A DNA stretch of 64,000 bases from Cristatella mucedo (GCA_009760855.2 WPIO01000093.1:611001-675000), one strand, 5' to 3'; counted from the stretch's first letter, positions 22,857 to 33,960 are shown. The notes: a model not told the origin generated them from the letters alone. Made by a program: numbers and translations.

Positions 22857-23013
22857 CGGTGGCCGGCTCCACCAGAGGAAAAGCGTGAGACGCCGCCGAA
22901 GGATACTCTCGCTGGCCACGAACATAGTTGAGCTTCAGCGCTATCGTGCTATAGCGCGGACTCCGTGCTGGGCCGCTAGACAAAATGCGCAAGGCAGTCC
23001 GGTAGTGAAACAT
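22857..23013 (-). CDS. ALDH9A1: ALDH9-type aldehyde dehydrogenase, exon 1 (N-terminus)
   Basis: The start is taken at the ATG at 23013. The resulting N-terminus (MFHYRTALRILSSGPARSPR then YSTIA) is arginine-rich, lacks acidic residues and could form an amphipathic helix, which looks like a mitochondrial presequence. It is followed by LNYVRG-REY and by FPLVEPATG, the usual family N-terminal region (human ALDH9A1 has LNY-GG and EPATG). The donor is ACCG|GTAAGT, leaving phase 1. An upstream in-frame ATG at 23106 would add 31 residues without family resemblance. Human ALDH9A1 is largely cytosolic, so targeting is an inference. Confidence 0.85.
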
Positions 23014-23340
23014 GGCCCAGCCAGCCTTAGGACGCAGCCGAACGTCCTTGTCCGACGAAAGGTGTCTTGCGTCGCTTCCGGAGCGCAGCACGCCCGTATT
23101 TACCAATCCGTGGAGGCGAACAGTTTTTGCTGCATCAACGTACCAAATTAATGTTAAAACAAGTTGGGGGCACTGCGTAACCCAGCATGCGAGGTTAGGT
23201 CAGAAGTCGTCTACACAGTAATCCACGTGCGCAGCCTTGACTTTGTTCCGCCTCCTCCAGCCAGGTCGCGACCTTGCCCTCACTCCCCAAGACTCGGTGT
23301 GTGTGTGTGTGTGTGTGTGTGAGATAGAGAGAGAGAGAGG
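23014..23340 (-). promoter_or_regulatory. Putative ALDH9 5' flank with GT/GA repeat
   Basis: The 330 bp between exon 1 and the LTR should hold the 5' UTR and core promoter of the minus-strand ALDH gene, although another non-coding exon cannot be excluded. No clear TATA box was seen. A (GT)n then (GA)n tract occupies 23297-23339. Confidence 0.35.
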
Positions 23341-23701
23341 TGTAGCGCCGCGCTGGCCTTGGCTTAATTTTAGCGCGAACGAGAACTGCTCGGCTGGCAA
23401 AAACTCCTTTGTCCTGGAGCTGTGAGCCAGAGAGCAGCGCCAGTGCGGTTAGAGAGCAAAAGCTTAAGAGCGAGCCAGGAAGCTGTGAGACCAGCGGTTG
23501 CCCCTCAGCCTTTAGGATTGGTCTGCTACCCGCGGGAGCGGCTGGCCTGTCGACCTCGGCCATTACTCTGTCCAAAAAGAATCGTCTGGAACCTTTTCGG
23601 CATTCAAGCTGGACTGGGTTGCCCATCCGGTGGTCGAGCGACGCTCGGCTAGGTATTTAAGAGTCGAGCGACGCTCGCTCCGGGTCTTTTGTTCGCCTCC
23701 T

Positions 23702-23767
<66 letters not shown>

Positions 23768-24450
23768 GCTTCGCTTCGACGCCGTCAGGCTCGTTTCTCT
23801 GAAAGCCAGGGAGGAGGGCGGGCTGTTCGCCGGCAATTGACGGGAGAGGACGAGACGGCGTTAGCAGGATTCGGTGGATGCCACCGAATACGGACGTATC
23901 GCGCCCGAGCTCGCATTTTGTGTTTCTTTTGTGTTTTGTGAGTGCGAGGGCTCGCACGTGGTCTCGGCATAAGGATTTGCCCGTGCGAACTAGAAGTAGT
24001 TGGTGTAGTGTGCGAGCTATTCTGCCATTAAGGGAGGTGCAAGCGGAGCCCTAGCTCTCCAGTCAGGGTCGAGGCTCCGGTTCGGGCTCCTCGTCCTATT
24101 TGTGTCGTTCCCCACAATAGACGCAGGTAGCATAAGTGCAGGGACGTATTCCCTTCGCAAGAGTGCTTGTGCTGTTGAGAGCGTGCGAGGAGTGTGGAGA
24201 TGAAACTGAGCTAGACCCGCAGCGACTTTGTGCGCTTGCGAATAAAGCTCAGTAAAATCCCCAATTTGTGTGTCTCGCTTTCCAATTCACGACGCGGACT
24301 CACGACGCCCTTTAGTAACGGTAATTAGGTCAGCGCCAGAAACGCTCGTTTCGTGGTGGCCTGCTTAATGCGTGCAGACGCGCTCCGAGTAGGTTTCTCC
24401 GCTCGGTAAGCAGCAGGTTAAGCCTACTCCTCGGAGCCTTCGGCGTTACA
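23341..24450 (+). mobile_element. Putative solo LTR
   Basis: A 1110-bp segment starts TGTAGCGCCG and ends CGGCGTTACA, a 10-bp inverted terminal repeat with one mismatch in TG...CA form. Inside, in LTR order, there is a TATA-like GGTATTTAAGAG (23652), a (CT)n tract (23702-23764), and a polyadenylation signal AATAAA at 24241. The flanks (GAGAG at 23335-23339 and 24451-24455) could be a 5-bp duplication but lie in GA-rich sequence. No second LTR or primer-binding site was seen, so it looks solo. Confidence 0.5.
23702..23764. repeat. (CT)n microsatellite
   Basis: About 30 uninterrupted CT units within the putative LTR. The serine/leucine-rich frames across it on both strands are artefacts. Confidence 0.95.
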
Positions 24451-25500
24451 GAGAGATGGGGCTGACCTTCCCAGTACTACCGCAGGCCACCGTAGTCCAT
24501 TTGAGCCCTGCAGCTATAAAAGAGGGCTCATCCAACAATGGTTCCCATAGCCTAGCTAGATGGAGCAACGTGGAACAGAGAGCCTTTAGAAATTACTTCG
24601 GGAGGTGGGCTATGTGGTAGTTGGAGAAACTCTTTTCATACATCACTGCTATAGCCTGCGACTGGGTCCAAGGGGGTGCCGTCGTTACTCCCCGAACCGC
24701 ACTCGTAACAGTTATGCAAGCCCCTAGATGCGTGGCTGCCTTGGTACTATCAGTGGATGAACGATAGTTTGATTTGTCATCACTTTGTTATTCAATCGAA
24801 TGCACCAACAAGAACAGGATAGTAGTATCCTATTACAGGAGGAACCCGAGATAAAACAAATTAGACGGAATGCTAAATCATCGTTCCGAAGGTAACTCAT
24901 CACAATGCCCACAAACACCGACGAACCATCGCTCAAAATTTGAGGGGTTGCATGACGGGGCAACCGCCTTAATACCGTATCTGTCTCAACCATCTTGCTG
25001 AGGGGCACCATAGAAACGGTACAATTGAAGGGAACGATTTATTAGGCGAGCACTTTCGCTCTGGCGTGCCGAACAATCCGGTGTCTTTGTTCCTTGATGA
25101 CCGAGCGCATTGCCCAGGAACACCAGCGCCCAATTGTTCGAGATACGATAGCTGGGCGAGACGGACAAGTGCTTGACGCTATGACTTAAACTCACCGATC
25201 TTACCGATTGAACTGCTACGTCCAGCTCCTTCGCCTCCCATTTGGTCTATACTCGGAGAGCAGGCTTTTCTCAGCTGGGTGACCGCCAACTGGCAATATC
25301 ATATATCCACAGCCTCGGACTGGTCGATCCTACTAAGGGTACAACTCTACGTAAGAGATCTTAGCGACTACCTCATTTGGTCATCAATGCTACCCATCGG
25401 ACACTTGGTAGCCATGAACAATTTTGACTACGTGTTCGCGGCAGTCAAGTTCACATTTCTGATATTAAATCAAGAATTGTGTGACTCGCGGGCACACTAG
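24451..25500 (+). mobile_element. Decayed Ty3/gypsy-like pol fragment
   Basis: Plus-strand frames near 25225-25490 contain LRLPFGLYSESRLFS and, in another frame, DYLIWSSMLPIGHLVAMNNF then VFAAVKF. These resemble the F-RLPFGL-SA--F and Y-DD-LI-S---EHL--L--VF-RL parts of Ty3/gypsy RT. The second Asp of the catalytic pair is lost and the fragment is frame-broken. A TATA-like CTATAAAAG lies at 24514. The rest of the interval has no recognisable content, and the relation to the adjacent LTR is unproven. Confidence 0.3.
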
Positions 25501-25675
25501 TGCATATTTCGTCCACTTTGGGGACACAATCCCTTATTTCAGGCAATTTTCTAGTTCCATAGAGACATGATCCTTATCTTGTAGACATTCGATCTAGGAC
25601 GTTGGCAAATTTGCTTAAAGCTAAAGACGATAAACCAAACACCTACTCATAGGACAGACCTGTGGCTCAAATAAT

Positions 25676-26835
25676 AACAATAATAACAATAATAATAATA
25701 ATATCTCGGTATAGCCCCACGGAGAACTTAATTTCTTTCAAGGCACTTTACATATGCTTACAGGAAACATGATCGTACGGTTAGTGAAAGCATGTAGTGT
25801 AAATAAGCATAGTGTAATGTAATGTATCTCCATCAGTAACTCCACAAAGCCATATAGACAATGTGAGTGTTACGCAGGAGGGTTTTGTATATCTCACTCG
25901 CAGCCTAAGCGGCTTTCGGTACGCATTCGGTAGCCAATAGACTTCGTCTTACGCAACAAAGAGAAAGTGCTAAGCATAGCAGAGTCAGGAGAGCAGTTGA
26001 GGTAGTGAGTAGTATGGAAGTAGCAGCTCAGGACCGCTGAAAAGGATGAGCCATAGTCGGCAGTAGGAGAGTAGTTGCCGTTGCGTAAGAATTGTGGAAG
26101 CGAGTTCCACAGTCTAGGACCTGCAGAGCTCTATCTTCTGTCGCCAACGGTCTTTAAACGGAGGAACGGAACAGCTCATTTATTATCCACACAGAACTTG
26201 AGTGTGCGAAGAGGCTGAAACTGATGCAGCAGTTCAGCTAGGTACGAAGGAGCCAAGCCCTGGCGGGCCTTGTTATGTGGTCAGTGGGGACATGTTTAGT
26301 GCCGATAAGCAAATGTTTTTATTGTTTATATGAACAGTGTAAGCACGCATAAGCACACAAAAGTAAAGTCACAGGGACTCAGCAAATGCTATGGAAGACA
26401 GATTCCGTTTTTACTTCTTTAAAATGTCGTCGAGTAAGGAGGATGTCCTGACGTCAGGGGGATGTTGTAACGTCAGTCGGGAGTGAGCTCCAGGTTTTAT
26501 TAGGATACAAACTAAGTGCACGATCTCTACAGAATTTAAAGTTTTTTCGAGACAAAGCTAAGCGATTTGATACAGATGAACGGGCGTTAGGATGCCTAGT
26601 TTAGGAGTAGTTTTGAAAGGTAGGCCGGGTCCAGAGAATGAAAGGATTTCAAAGTGACCGACAGTACCTTGAAGTAGATGTCTTGCTTTATTGGAAGCCA
26701 TTGCTGGTCGGCGAAAAGTGGTGCAATATGACAACTGTACTGCTCACGACAGACAAGCCTAGCTGCAGAGTTTTGTACAAACTGTAAGCGATTGATTGTA
26801 CATGCCACTAGAGAAGACTTTGCTCTTCTAATTAA
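25676..26835 (-). mobile_element. Old L2 LINE copy hosting a family B insertion
   Basis: The AATAATAATAATATCTCGG tail and hairpin lie at 25676-25760. The 3' UTR and C-terminal region resume at 26284-26835 (minus strand: INRLQFVQNSAARLVCREQY, FADQQWLPIKQDIYFKVLSV, FHSLDPAYLSKLL). A family B element is inserted between the two parts. Confidence 0.65.
25807..26283 (-). mobile_element. LINE family B 3' part inside an L2 copy
   Basis: Minus-strand reading gives ARQGLAPSYLAELLHQFQPL, RLKTVGDR and AGPRLWNSLPQFLRN, a LINE RT C-terminus distinct from L2-A. It is followed by the family B 3' UTR and tail (GTGGAGTTACTGATGGAG then ACATTACATTACACTA). It lies within the 3' UTR of the surrounding L2 copy and so is younger than it. 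Confidence 0.65.
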
Positions 26836-26837
26836 AT

Positions 26838-27680
26838 GAAGCTATAGTGCGACCGTCGCCGGATTGTCGGAAGCCTAACATCCTCGTTGATAACTGCTTA
26901 CAATTTTCAAGTTTCATCATGAAGAGTGCCTCCAAATCTAGACATCTCATTAAATCTCTGTCTAAGATAAGGGACTGGATACTAAGGTGGCTTGCTAAAA
27001 ATCCAAGTAGCTCCCTCGTTTTGTTTAGGCTAGACTATTGAAACTTCGTTTTGGCCGGGTAACGGAAAAGCCATTATGACTCTGCAGCGTGATGACAACG
27101 GTTGCAAAGCTAGTCAGCAAACCCCAGAGGTTTGACTATGTGTTTCCTTTGCTAAAAGAGCTTGGATGGCTGCCGGTTGATCAAAGGATACAGAGCAAAG
27201 TCTTTACACTGACACACAAGGCCCGCGATGGCTTGATTCTTCATACCTAGCCGAACTGCTGCACCAGTTTCAGCCTCGTCGTACCCTCAGGTCATCTATG
27301 GACAATACGTTAGCTGTTCCGTCCCTCCGATTAATTATCGTTGGCGACCGACGCTTTTTTCTTCTCTGTATGTCATGGATTGCGGAAATCAGCTCCACAA
27401 TTCTTTCGCAAAGGCATCTATTTTCCTTCGACCGACGGTAGTACATCCTTTCTAGCCGACCTGAGCTGCTACCTCCACGACACTCATTTACGCCTAACTC
27501 TGATATGCTTCACACTTACTCTTTGGTGCTTAAGATGGAGTCTTTGGGCACCGTATTCATTTTGAAAGCCGCTAAGGCTTTGAATAGGCAATATAAAATT
27601 GTCATCAGCAACACCCGTCTAGTCTTTGTGGAGCTGGAGGCGGAGATACGTTACATTTCATTACATATGCTTACTGGGAG
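26838..27680 (+). mobile_element. LINE family B copy, RT C-terminal half
   Basis: The plus strand encodes VDNCLQFSSFIMKSASKSRH, LVLFRLDYCNFVL (the SRLDYCNSLL position), FDYVFPLLKELGWLPVDQRI, QSKVFTLTHKA and SSYLAELLHQFQPRRTLRSS, then the family 3' UTR and ATTACAT tail. It is the longest copy of family B in the window and defines the family. Frame-broken. Confidence 0.65.
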
Positions 27681-27689
27681 GGCAGTCAC

Positions 27690-28900
27690 GTGGCATACGA
27701 TTGTCTACACTTGACTGACATAAAAAGCCCAGGTTTCGCTTTCCTGAATGCTTCTACCAGAAGAATGTATGCACAAACAGTCAGGGGAAGACGAAAAGCA
27801 GACGTAATAGCTAGAACCTGGGCTATCTCTAAGGAAGTAGTTTTCAGATGGGCTGAAGATGCCTTTGACCTTGGCGTGTGCCCTAATCAAACCATCATCT
27901 CGCGTATTCTCGGCAAGAGCAAGGTTACCACTAGATTCGACCCAGGTACTCGGCCGAAAGCGAGATCGCCAAGTCGCCGGCCCCCATTACTCAATCCTCG
28001 GTTCTGCGATGCCAAGCTGTGCGAGGTTTTCATACTGGCTACCTAATAGTCGAGAAAAGTAAGTGATTTGCCGAACTACGGAGTATAATAATAAAACGTT
28101 TGCACAGCCCACTTAGAGAACTGCTTCCGACGAAACCATAAATTCTAAGGCCCGCATGTGACATTTATGAATCATCAATTTAAAGGCACCGAGATGCACG
28201 GAGAACGTGACTCTGCCAATGCAGATATGATTTTATCACTTAGGCTTAACGTTATTGAGGTCAAGAAATCTTGTAACATTATCCCACTCCCGGACCATAG
28301 ATAATATGGGTGAGACCGGCATCTTAAGCACACGGGTACTATACCACTATTGCTGATAGGTAGATGGAAAAGTAAATGAACCAACAGTCACTTAACAGCG
28401 GCCCTTGCTTCAAATGAATGCCATGAGAGACAACATACGGAGCCGCTACTTAAAGGACTTGCTGTAAAGCCGAGAGCTTTCAAAGAAGGCTGTTGAGTAG
28501 CGTTGCTTTCTGTATCGTCGTCGTGCAAATGCTTGTGTAATGGGAGAAATATGCAGGGCCTGGGTGCAAATCGTGATGTGAGCAGACCTAACCGCCAGGG
28601 CTCGGCTTCATTTGGACATTTATTGGAACTATTCAATAGAAGATTTTTCGTCTAAAACTGATAATGCTCGCTCCTGATTCGACGTCGAAGCTGCAGCCTT
28701 TAGTTGAAGGAATAATCGCTTCATTCAAGTGGCGATACCACTACTTACATAGTGTTACTGCTGTTGATTTGCTGGAAGTGAAAGAAATAAATACAAATAT
28801 TGCAGGTCGCCTAATTGGCAAAGCAGTGGTGCACAGCGATGAATTTCCCAGAAATAATCAGCAATTGCTTTTAGCTTAATGGAGACTCTTTGCCTCAAAT
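27690..28900 (+). mobile_element. Tigger/pogo-like DNA transposon fossil
   Basis: Two matching pieces are in the right order. Near 27830-27920 the frame reads WAEDAFDLGVCPNQTIISRI then LGK, like the CENP-B/Tc5 helix-turn-helix segment (W---F-L--AP---TIS-IL) of pogo transposases. Near 28670-28745 it reads LAPDSTSKLQPLVEGIIASF then KWRY, matching the LPPNTTS-LQP-DQGII--FK-RY segment near the end of the DDE domain, with Asp replaced by Glu. About 700 bp between them is decayed. No terminal repeats were identified. Confidence 0.6.
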
Positions 28901-28984
28901 ACAGGGGGACGGTATTTGATCTGTGATTGACGAGAAAGTGCTTAGTTACATCGTGGAGGCCATACCTCACCTCCCAACATATCT

Positions 28985-30297
28985 ACCGTGGCATCTGCAA
29001 GAAATCTATTCATTCTGGCTCTGCTTGGTCCCATTCTGTTCACGGTTTACTCACTCCTTGTTGCTGATGCGATTGCCAGGCACAATCTAGGCTTTCGCTT
29101 CTATGCGGATGACAGTCGTACCTTTGATTTGATCCCTCACAGCCCTCCAGTATGTAGAATTCTCAAAACTCCCTTGCTGCATGTATTCATGACATCCACA
29201 CATGGATGGCTGCTAAATTTCTTAAATTGAATGATGCTAAAACCAACTTACTAGTTACGAGCTAACCAAGTGTGATTCAGAAAATGGAAAGTTTAATGCT
29301 AAAAATCGGCTCTGCCAGCACATCTCCTGTTGAATCTGCACGAAATCTAGGTCTCCTATTCCAAAGTGACCTTTCATTAGACGACCACATCAGGTCCACA
29401 GTCAAGTCTGCCTACTTTCAGCTACATGACATTGCTAAAATTCGCATTTGTTTAGACAGGGATGCCACATCTAAATTGGCCCGTGCATTTGTGACATCCT
29501 GTCTTGACTTCTATAACTCACTGCTTGCTGGCCTACCGGCATGAGCAATCAGGCGCTTACAGCTGGTGCAAAACTCTGCAGCTAGGCTTGTCTGGGTTGA
29601 GCACTGTAGTTGCCACATTACGCAACTACTCACCGACCTGGGCTGGCTCCCTGTCAAGCAGCAAATCGATTTCCAGGATCAGCCGTGATGGCACACTAGG
29701 TAAGGCGGTTGCTTTCACGACCTCGGTCCCGAGGTCGTGGGTTCGATTCCTGTGGTGGGCGATTCTTTATCGCCACTGCAAGCGGTGGTGATAGCCGTAA
29801 AGACTCTTCTGTCGCTATACAAAAAGAGGCTGTTTAATCAGCTAGGATTTTTTTTTTATTCTCTCCCTCTTCTGGCGAAGCCTATATATCAGAACTACTA
29901 CCAGGCTAGGTGTCGTGCCTCCCAATCTTTTGACTAAATTCGCTTATATATGCCTCGTATCAACCTCAAAACAACCTATGGAGACCGCTCCATTTAGACC
30001 GTATGCTCCCAAAGCCCGAAACTCACTCGTGACTGACGTCACGACATCCTGTGACTTGATGTGACATTTAAAAAGAAGCGAATAGCACACTTGCTCCTCA
30101 CAGCACGTGCTGGGTCCATGTCCCTTGTATATTTATGCATGCCGACACTGTGCATGTTACCAATAACCATTTTATACATACTGATACTGTACATGTTACT
30201 ACTAACCATATGGTCATGCTTTCTTTACTGCATACATGCCTAGAAAGAGATTTGAGTTCTCTTTGGGCACTATACGAATGCATTACTGTTATTAAAA
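28985..30297 (+). mobile_element. L2-A-like LINE, decayed, split by SINE-1
   Basis: The copy starts near RT motif B (ALLGPILFTVYSLLVADAIA) and includes FRFYADDS at the catalytic site, the C-terminal region up to 29674, then SINE-1. It resumes (AYISELLPG-like, NLKTTYGDRSI-, SPKARNSL-) to a hairpin and short TTATT tail near 30297. Many stops. Confidence 0.7.
29680..29843 (+). mobile_element. SINE-1, complete tRNA-derived element
   Basis: The tRNA-like head has box A-like TGGCACACTAGGTAAGGCGG and box B GGTTCGATTCC. The region between them folds into an ACGACCTCGG/CCGAGGTCGT stem. The tail is ATAGCCGTAAAGACTCTTCT then GTCGCTATAC. AGGAT flanks both sides (29675-29679 and 29844-29848), a target duplication within the L2 copy. 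Confidence 0.8.
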
Positions 30298-33240
30298 CTA
30301 AATGAACTCCATTGCTCCTGACGAGTTTGAGTATCCAATGCCAGATGATGCTATGGACACAATGTCTAAAAAACATATTTACTGGCAGCTTATACTAACA
30401 TTAAACCATCAAGCTTAAGTTATAGGCTGAGCATAAGTGATAAGCTGACAATTATCCGGTTCATACAACGGCCACCGTCACCCAACACCAACCCATGCAA
30501 CTCGAATCCAGAACAGATATCCTGACATAAGCATGCAGTGTAGGCCTTAGGTTTGTACTACCAGCATTTCGAGATAGCTGCAAACACATGTTTCACCATA
30601 TATGCCTATGCCCTGGAGATGGTACTGCATCTAAGCCCCAAGCATAGGATAGCCTCATAGATTTTGGCCTGGAGGAAATTTGAGCCTAAGCCTAGTTAGC
30701 TCAGAGATTTGATCCAAAAGTCGCGCCTGGGCCGGACACTATTCCATGAAGACATGTGCATACGTTTTGGCATAACTAAATGTTCTGGCTGTCAGGAATA
30801 AATAGATGTCCTGGCTGCAGGTACAAGAGAATTATGGCACACGGATTACTGTCATGGATGGCTGATACGATCTCATATATACGTTTATATTTCTAGCCTA
30901 AGAAATCTGATAGCCATCAAATCAAACCATATTGGAACAGAAATGTCATATAGGATGCTGGCAGATTGATTATTCTGCCAGAAATTACCAATTTGCTGAC
31001 CAGTCCATATATAGACTAATAGAACAATTTTTGGTGACCCACTCTTTCACAGAGAAGTGGCCGTAAGGAAATCGCTTTCACTTTACCATGGGACTACATT
31101 TATTTCGTAGAGTAATTTTTTTCTTCTTTTATGAAGCAAGTAGACAACCGATCAAATAACATTGTAGCCAGCGTTCTGAGTTAGATTATTCCCAGAGTCA
31201 AAGACCAACGTACCAGTCTACTGACACAAGAGTAACTCTGTATTTAGGCAATCGCCCAATACTTGCACAGCCATGTTCTTCCTTAGTGAAGACAATCTCC
31301 AGAAGGTGGCATCCAGGGGCATGAGACTCAGACCACCAGCAGCTGATGGTTAGCAGCTAAAAGTGCAATCAGGTTTAATGAGTACAGAGCAGTGCTATAA
31401 GAGCTCAACAGCATTTCGTAATTCATTTTTGTAAATAGTAGGGCATATCAACTATTAGGAAAATGCTGAGACATCTTTTAATGAAAAACAATAGCTCTTG
31501 GCTACTAAAAAAGCAGGCCCGGCCAGCAAGAAGGCACTAAGAGGTGCATCAAGATCATAGCTGCAGCCCTAAATGTAATTAGTTAGCCCACACTCTAATT
31601 CATACGTGCATTGCCTATGCCACTACCGAAATACAGTGCCATGGTCACTTCAGAGAAGCCAACCTGCTGCCAGCACCAGCCTATATATTATCATCACTAA
31701 CGTAGCAGTAACAGTCACGAGTCTCCATCTCCGACAAGTACCCTGCTCATGGCCTAGCCGGACAGACTGGCAAGTCAGCAATATATATAAAAAAAAGTTG
31801 CCACAGAGATTGGCAAAGGGCTGTCTTTGCGAAAAACCACAGGCAAGAAGCAAAAGCAAAAATCTATGCAAACAATCGGTGAATCGGTTATCACATCCGT
31901 GCCAACGGCTCGATGCATAGGTAAGACAGTCCCGTAGTCAGCGTCTCTTGAATGTGCCGGAGCAGCCAGAGCCGCGCATGCATGATTGCTGCCAGATGAG
32001 TCGATGCAGCATGTGGCTCCTACAGGAAGAAGTTGGCTAAGACTAGGGCTAGAACACCACGACCAGCGCTCTTGCACGGATGAAGCAGTACACCAAGATA
32101 AGACAACTTGACGGTGACAGCACGAAGATGAGAACAGTTGTTCAATCCAGTGTGAGTACGTATGGTCAATCGCCTCCGATAACAATCCAGCCATCGGAGC
32201 AACCACAAGATTGCAACAGGATGTGCACTATTGGCCAAACAGTAGGTGATATATAACAAATGCCAACATTGGACACATTACCCCAATAGGAACATTAATC
32301 AACCTACAACTGGTTTTGTTATGAAGGTGACAGAAAACCAAAGCCACTGACTGGCCAAGAACGGTTTATGCTGCATAGCAATGCAGCTGCCAAAGCATAA
32401 ATGTCGAATCAGAGGTTCGTCCCACTAACTTTTTCAAATGAAACTCTAAACATCTTTTGCACCTCAACCACTGAAGCTCTAGCCAAAAAACGGCAGGGCC
32501 AGCAAGCAACAACTTTTTACAGGAAAAATCAGTGCTCCTCTGCATTAGAGAGGACGAACAAGCACGAAAGTTATTAGTTCATATGGCAGGAAAACAGCAT
32601 GGGTATTAAGACACCATGAAAGCTGAACTGCTAAAGATAATGTATGCACAAGTATATAAAGGTGTGCATACAGTACATATGCATATACACTCTTTCACTT
32701 CACAAAGTCTTGTTCTATTAGGCATGGAGGCAACCACCCGATGCCGGTAGCAGGCTTTGTAATGTAATGTAATGGCTTGCAACTTAACATTCGGGAAAAT
32801 GCATCAATCCTTACAGTGCACTATATACAACGAACGTACTTAGTGTCTTGGGCAGGTCAAACTATTTTAGACAGGGCAGATAACACTAGGTAATGGATTT
32901 TAATTAATTTTCCCGGGATATAAAACTGTTTTGTTAATCATCTATACCTAAAATAAATGGAAAATAGCTATCGTTCCACAAAAACTACAACTGAATGACA
33001 CCTATTCACAGTCAGTGCATCCAAGAGTCTAAGAGCGGTGTTGTTTCAAGGCGAGAACAAGTACCGATTTCTCTATATTGCTAACTCTGCACCTCAAAAA
33101 AGAACTACATCAGTATCAAGATGTTGCTGAGAACCTGAAGAATGATCCCTATGAGTAGATTATTGGAGACTACAAAATGGTGTCACCCCTAACGGGCCCC
33201 CAAGGGGGTTTCACAAAACTTCCTTGCATTATTTGCCTAT
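30298..33240. other. No recognisable feature
   Basis: Nearly 3 kb without a repeat family, exon or RNA gene that I recognise. GTAATGTAATGTAATGG at 32757 resembles the reverse complement of the family B tail, but no element is attached to it. The missing last exon of DALRD3 could lie here but was not seen. Confidence 0.4.
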
Positions 33241-33259
33241 GCAACAGCCAGGACGTTAA

Positions 33260-33960
33260 GGCACACTCTCACAAAAAAGGCTGGCCACTGCAGACCGAGT
33301 TCTTTGTAGGGTGAACCAACACCAGTCGCTCGTAAAGCCTCTGAAAGTGCTCATGCCACCACTGCGCATAAAGTTAGGCCTCATCATCACGGCTCTAGAC
33401 AATGAGTCGGCAGCTTTTAAGTACCCCCAAGATGTCTTTCCACAGCTGTCCGAGGCAAAGGTCAAAGTGAGATCATCGTCTGACCGTTGATTAAGAAGAT
33501 CACAGAGTGTGAAGACTTTGCCAACAAGCTGAGAAGGATGGAGAAAGCAGTTTCGCTGCAGTGGTTTTCGGCTTTCTGGGCAATCACAAGGCGGAAGACT
33601 ATGCGCAGGTGGTTTATACTCGTATCAAGAACTAGTCCCAAATGGGATGAAGAATGTCACTCCAAGTCCATGTCGGTGAAGCTTATCTTAATACATTCAA
33701 GGAGAACATGGGAGCTACCTCACAGAAAGCAAGACGAGCGTTTTGTCAGCATTATTGGACTTGAACTTAAGTACCCAGGATAGTATAACGAAAACATATA
33801 GGTGGACTATGTTTGGGGGCTTCTTCAAAAAGCGATTTGCAAAACATCTCAAATCTAAAACCCTTCATTTCTGAACCCTTTTGAGTGGTCATTTTGTATG
33901 ACTACAAAGCAAATATATGTTAATTTTGATTGATTTGCTGTTATTCCTGATTGAATATGA
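33260..33960 (+). pseudogene. Fragment of a repeat-borne protein of unknown function
   Basis: Shifting plus-strand frames read VKPLKVLMPPLRIKLGLIIT and ALDNESAAFKYPQDVFPQLS. They continue with IKKITECEDFANKLRRMEKA, MSLQVHVGEAYLNTFKENMG and YNENI-VDYVWGLL. To my recollection this order matches a family of uncharacterised proteins dispersed in many copies in invertebrate genomes, with a (R/N)MSLK-H----HL--F-EN-G core; probably transposon-borne. At least three frameshifts and several stops. No catalytic domain can be assigned. Confidence 0.45.

Noticed and set aside
29680-29760. Functional tRNA gene
   Set aside because: Boxes A and B are present, but there is no proper acceptor stem or anticodon loop, and flanking target duplications plus a SINE tail show that it is a SINE.
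31265-31330. AVQVLGDCLNT-like minus-strand peptide as the DALRD3 last exon
   Set aside because: The resemblance to the C-terminal segment is only a few residues, and the upstream sequence does not fit.
31775-32206. 143-codon minus-strand frame as the missing DALRD3 3' exon
   Set aside because: No match to the expected C-terminal pattern and no suitable acceptor in phase.
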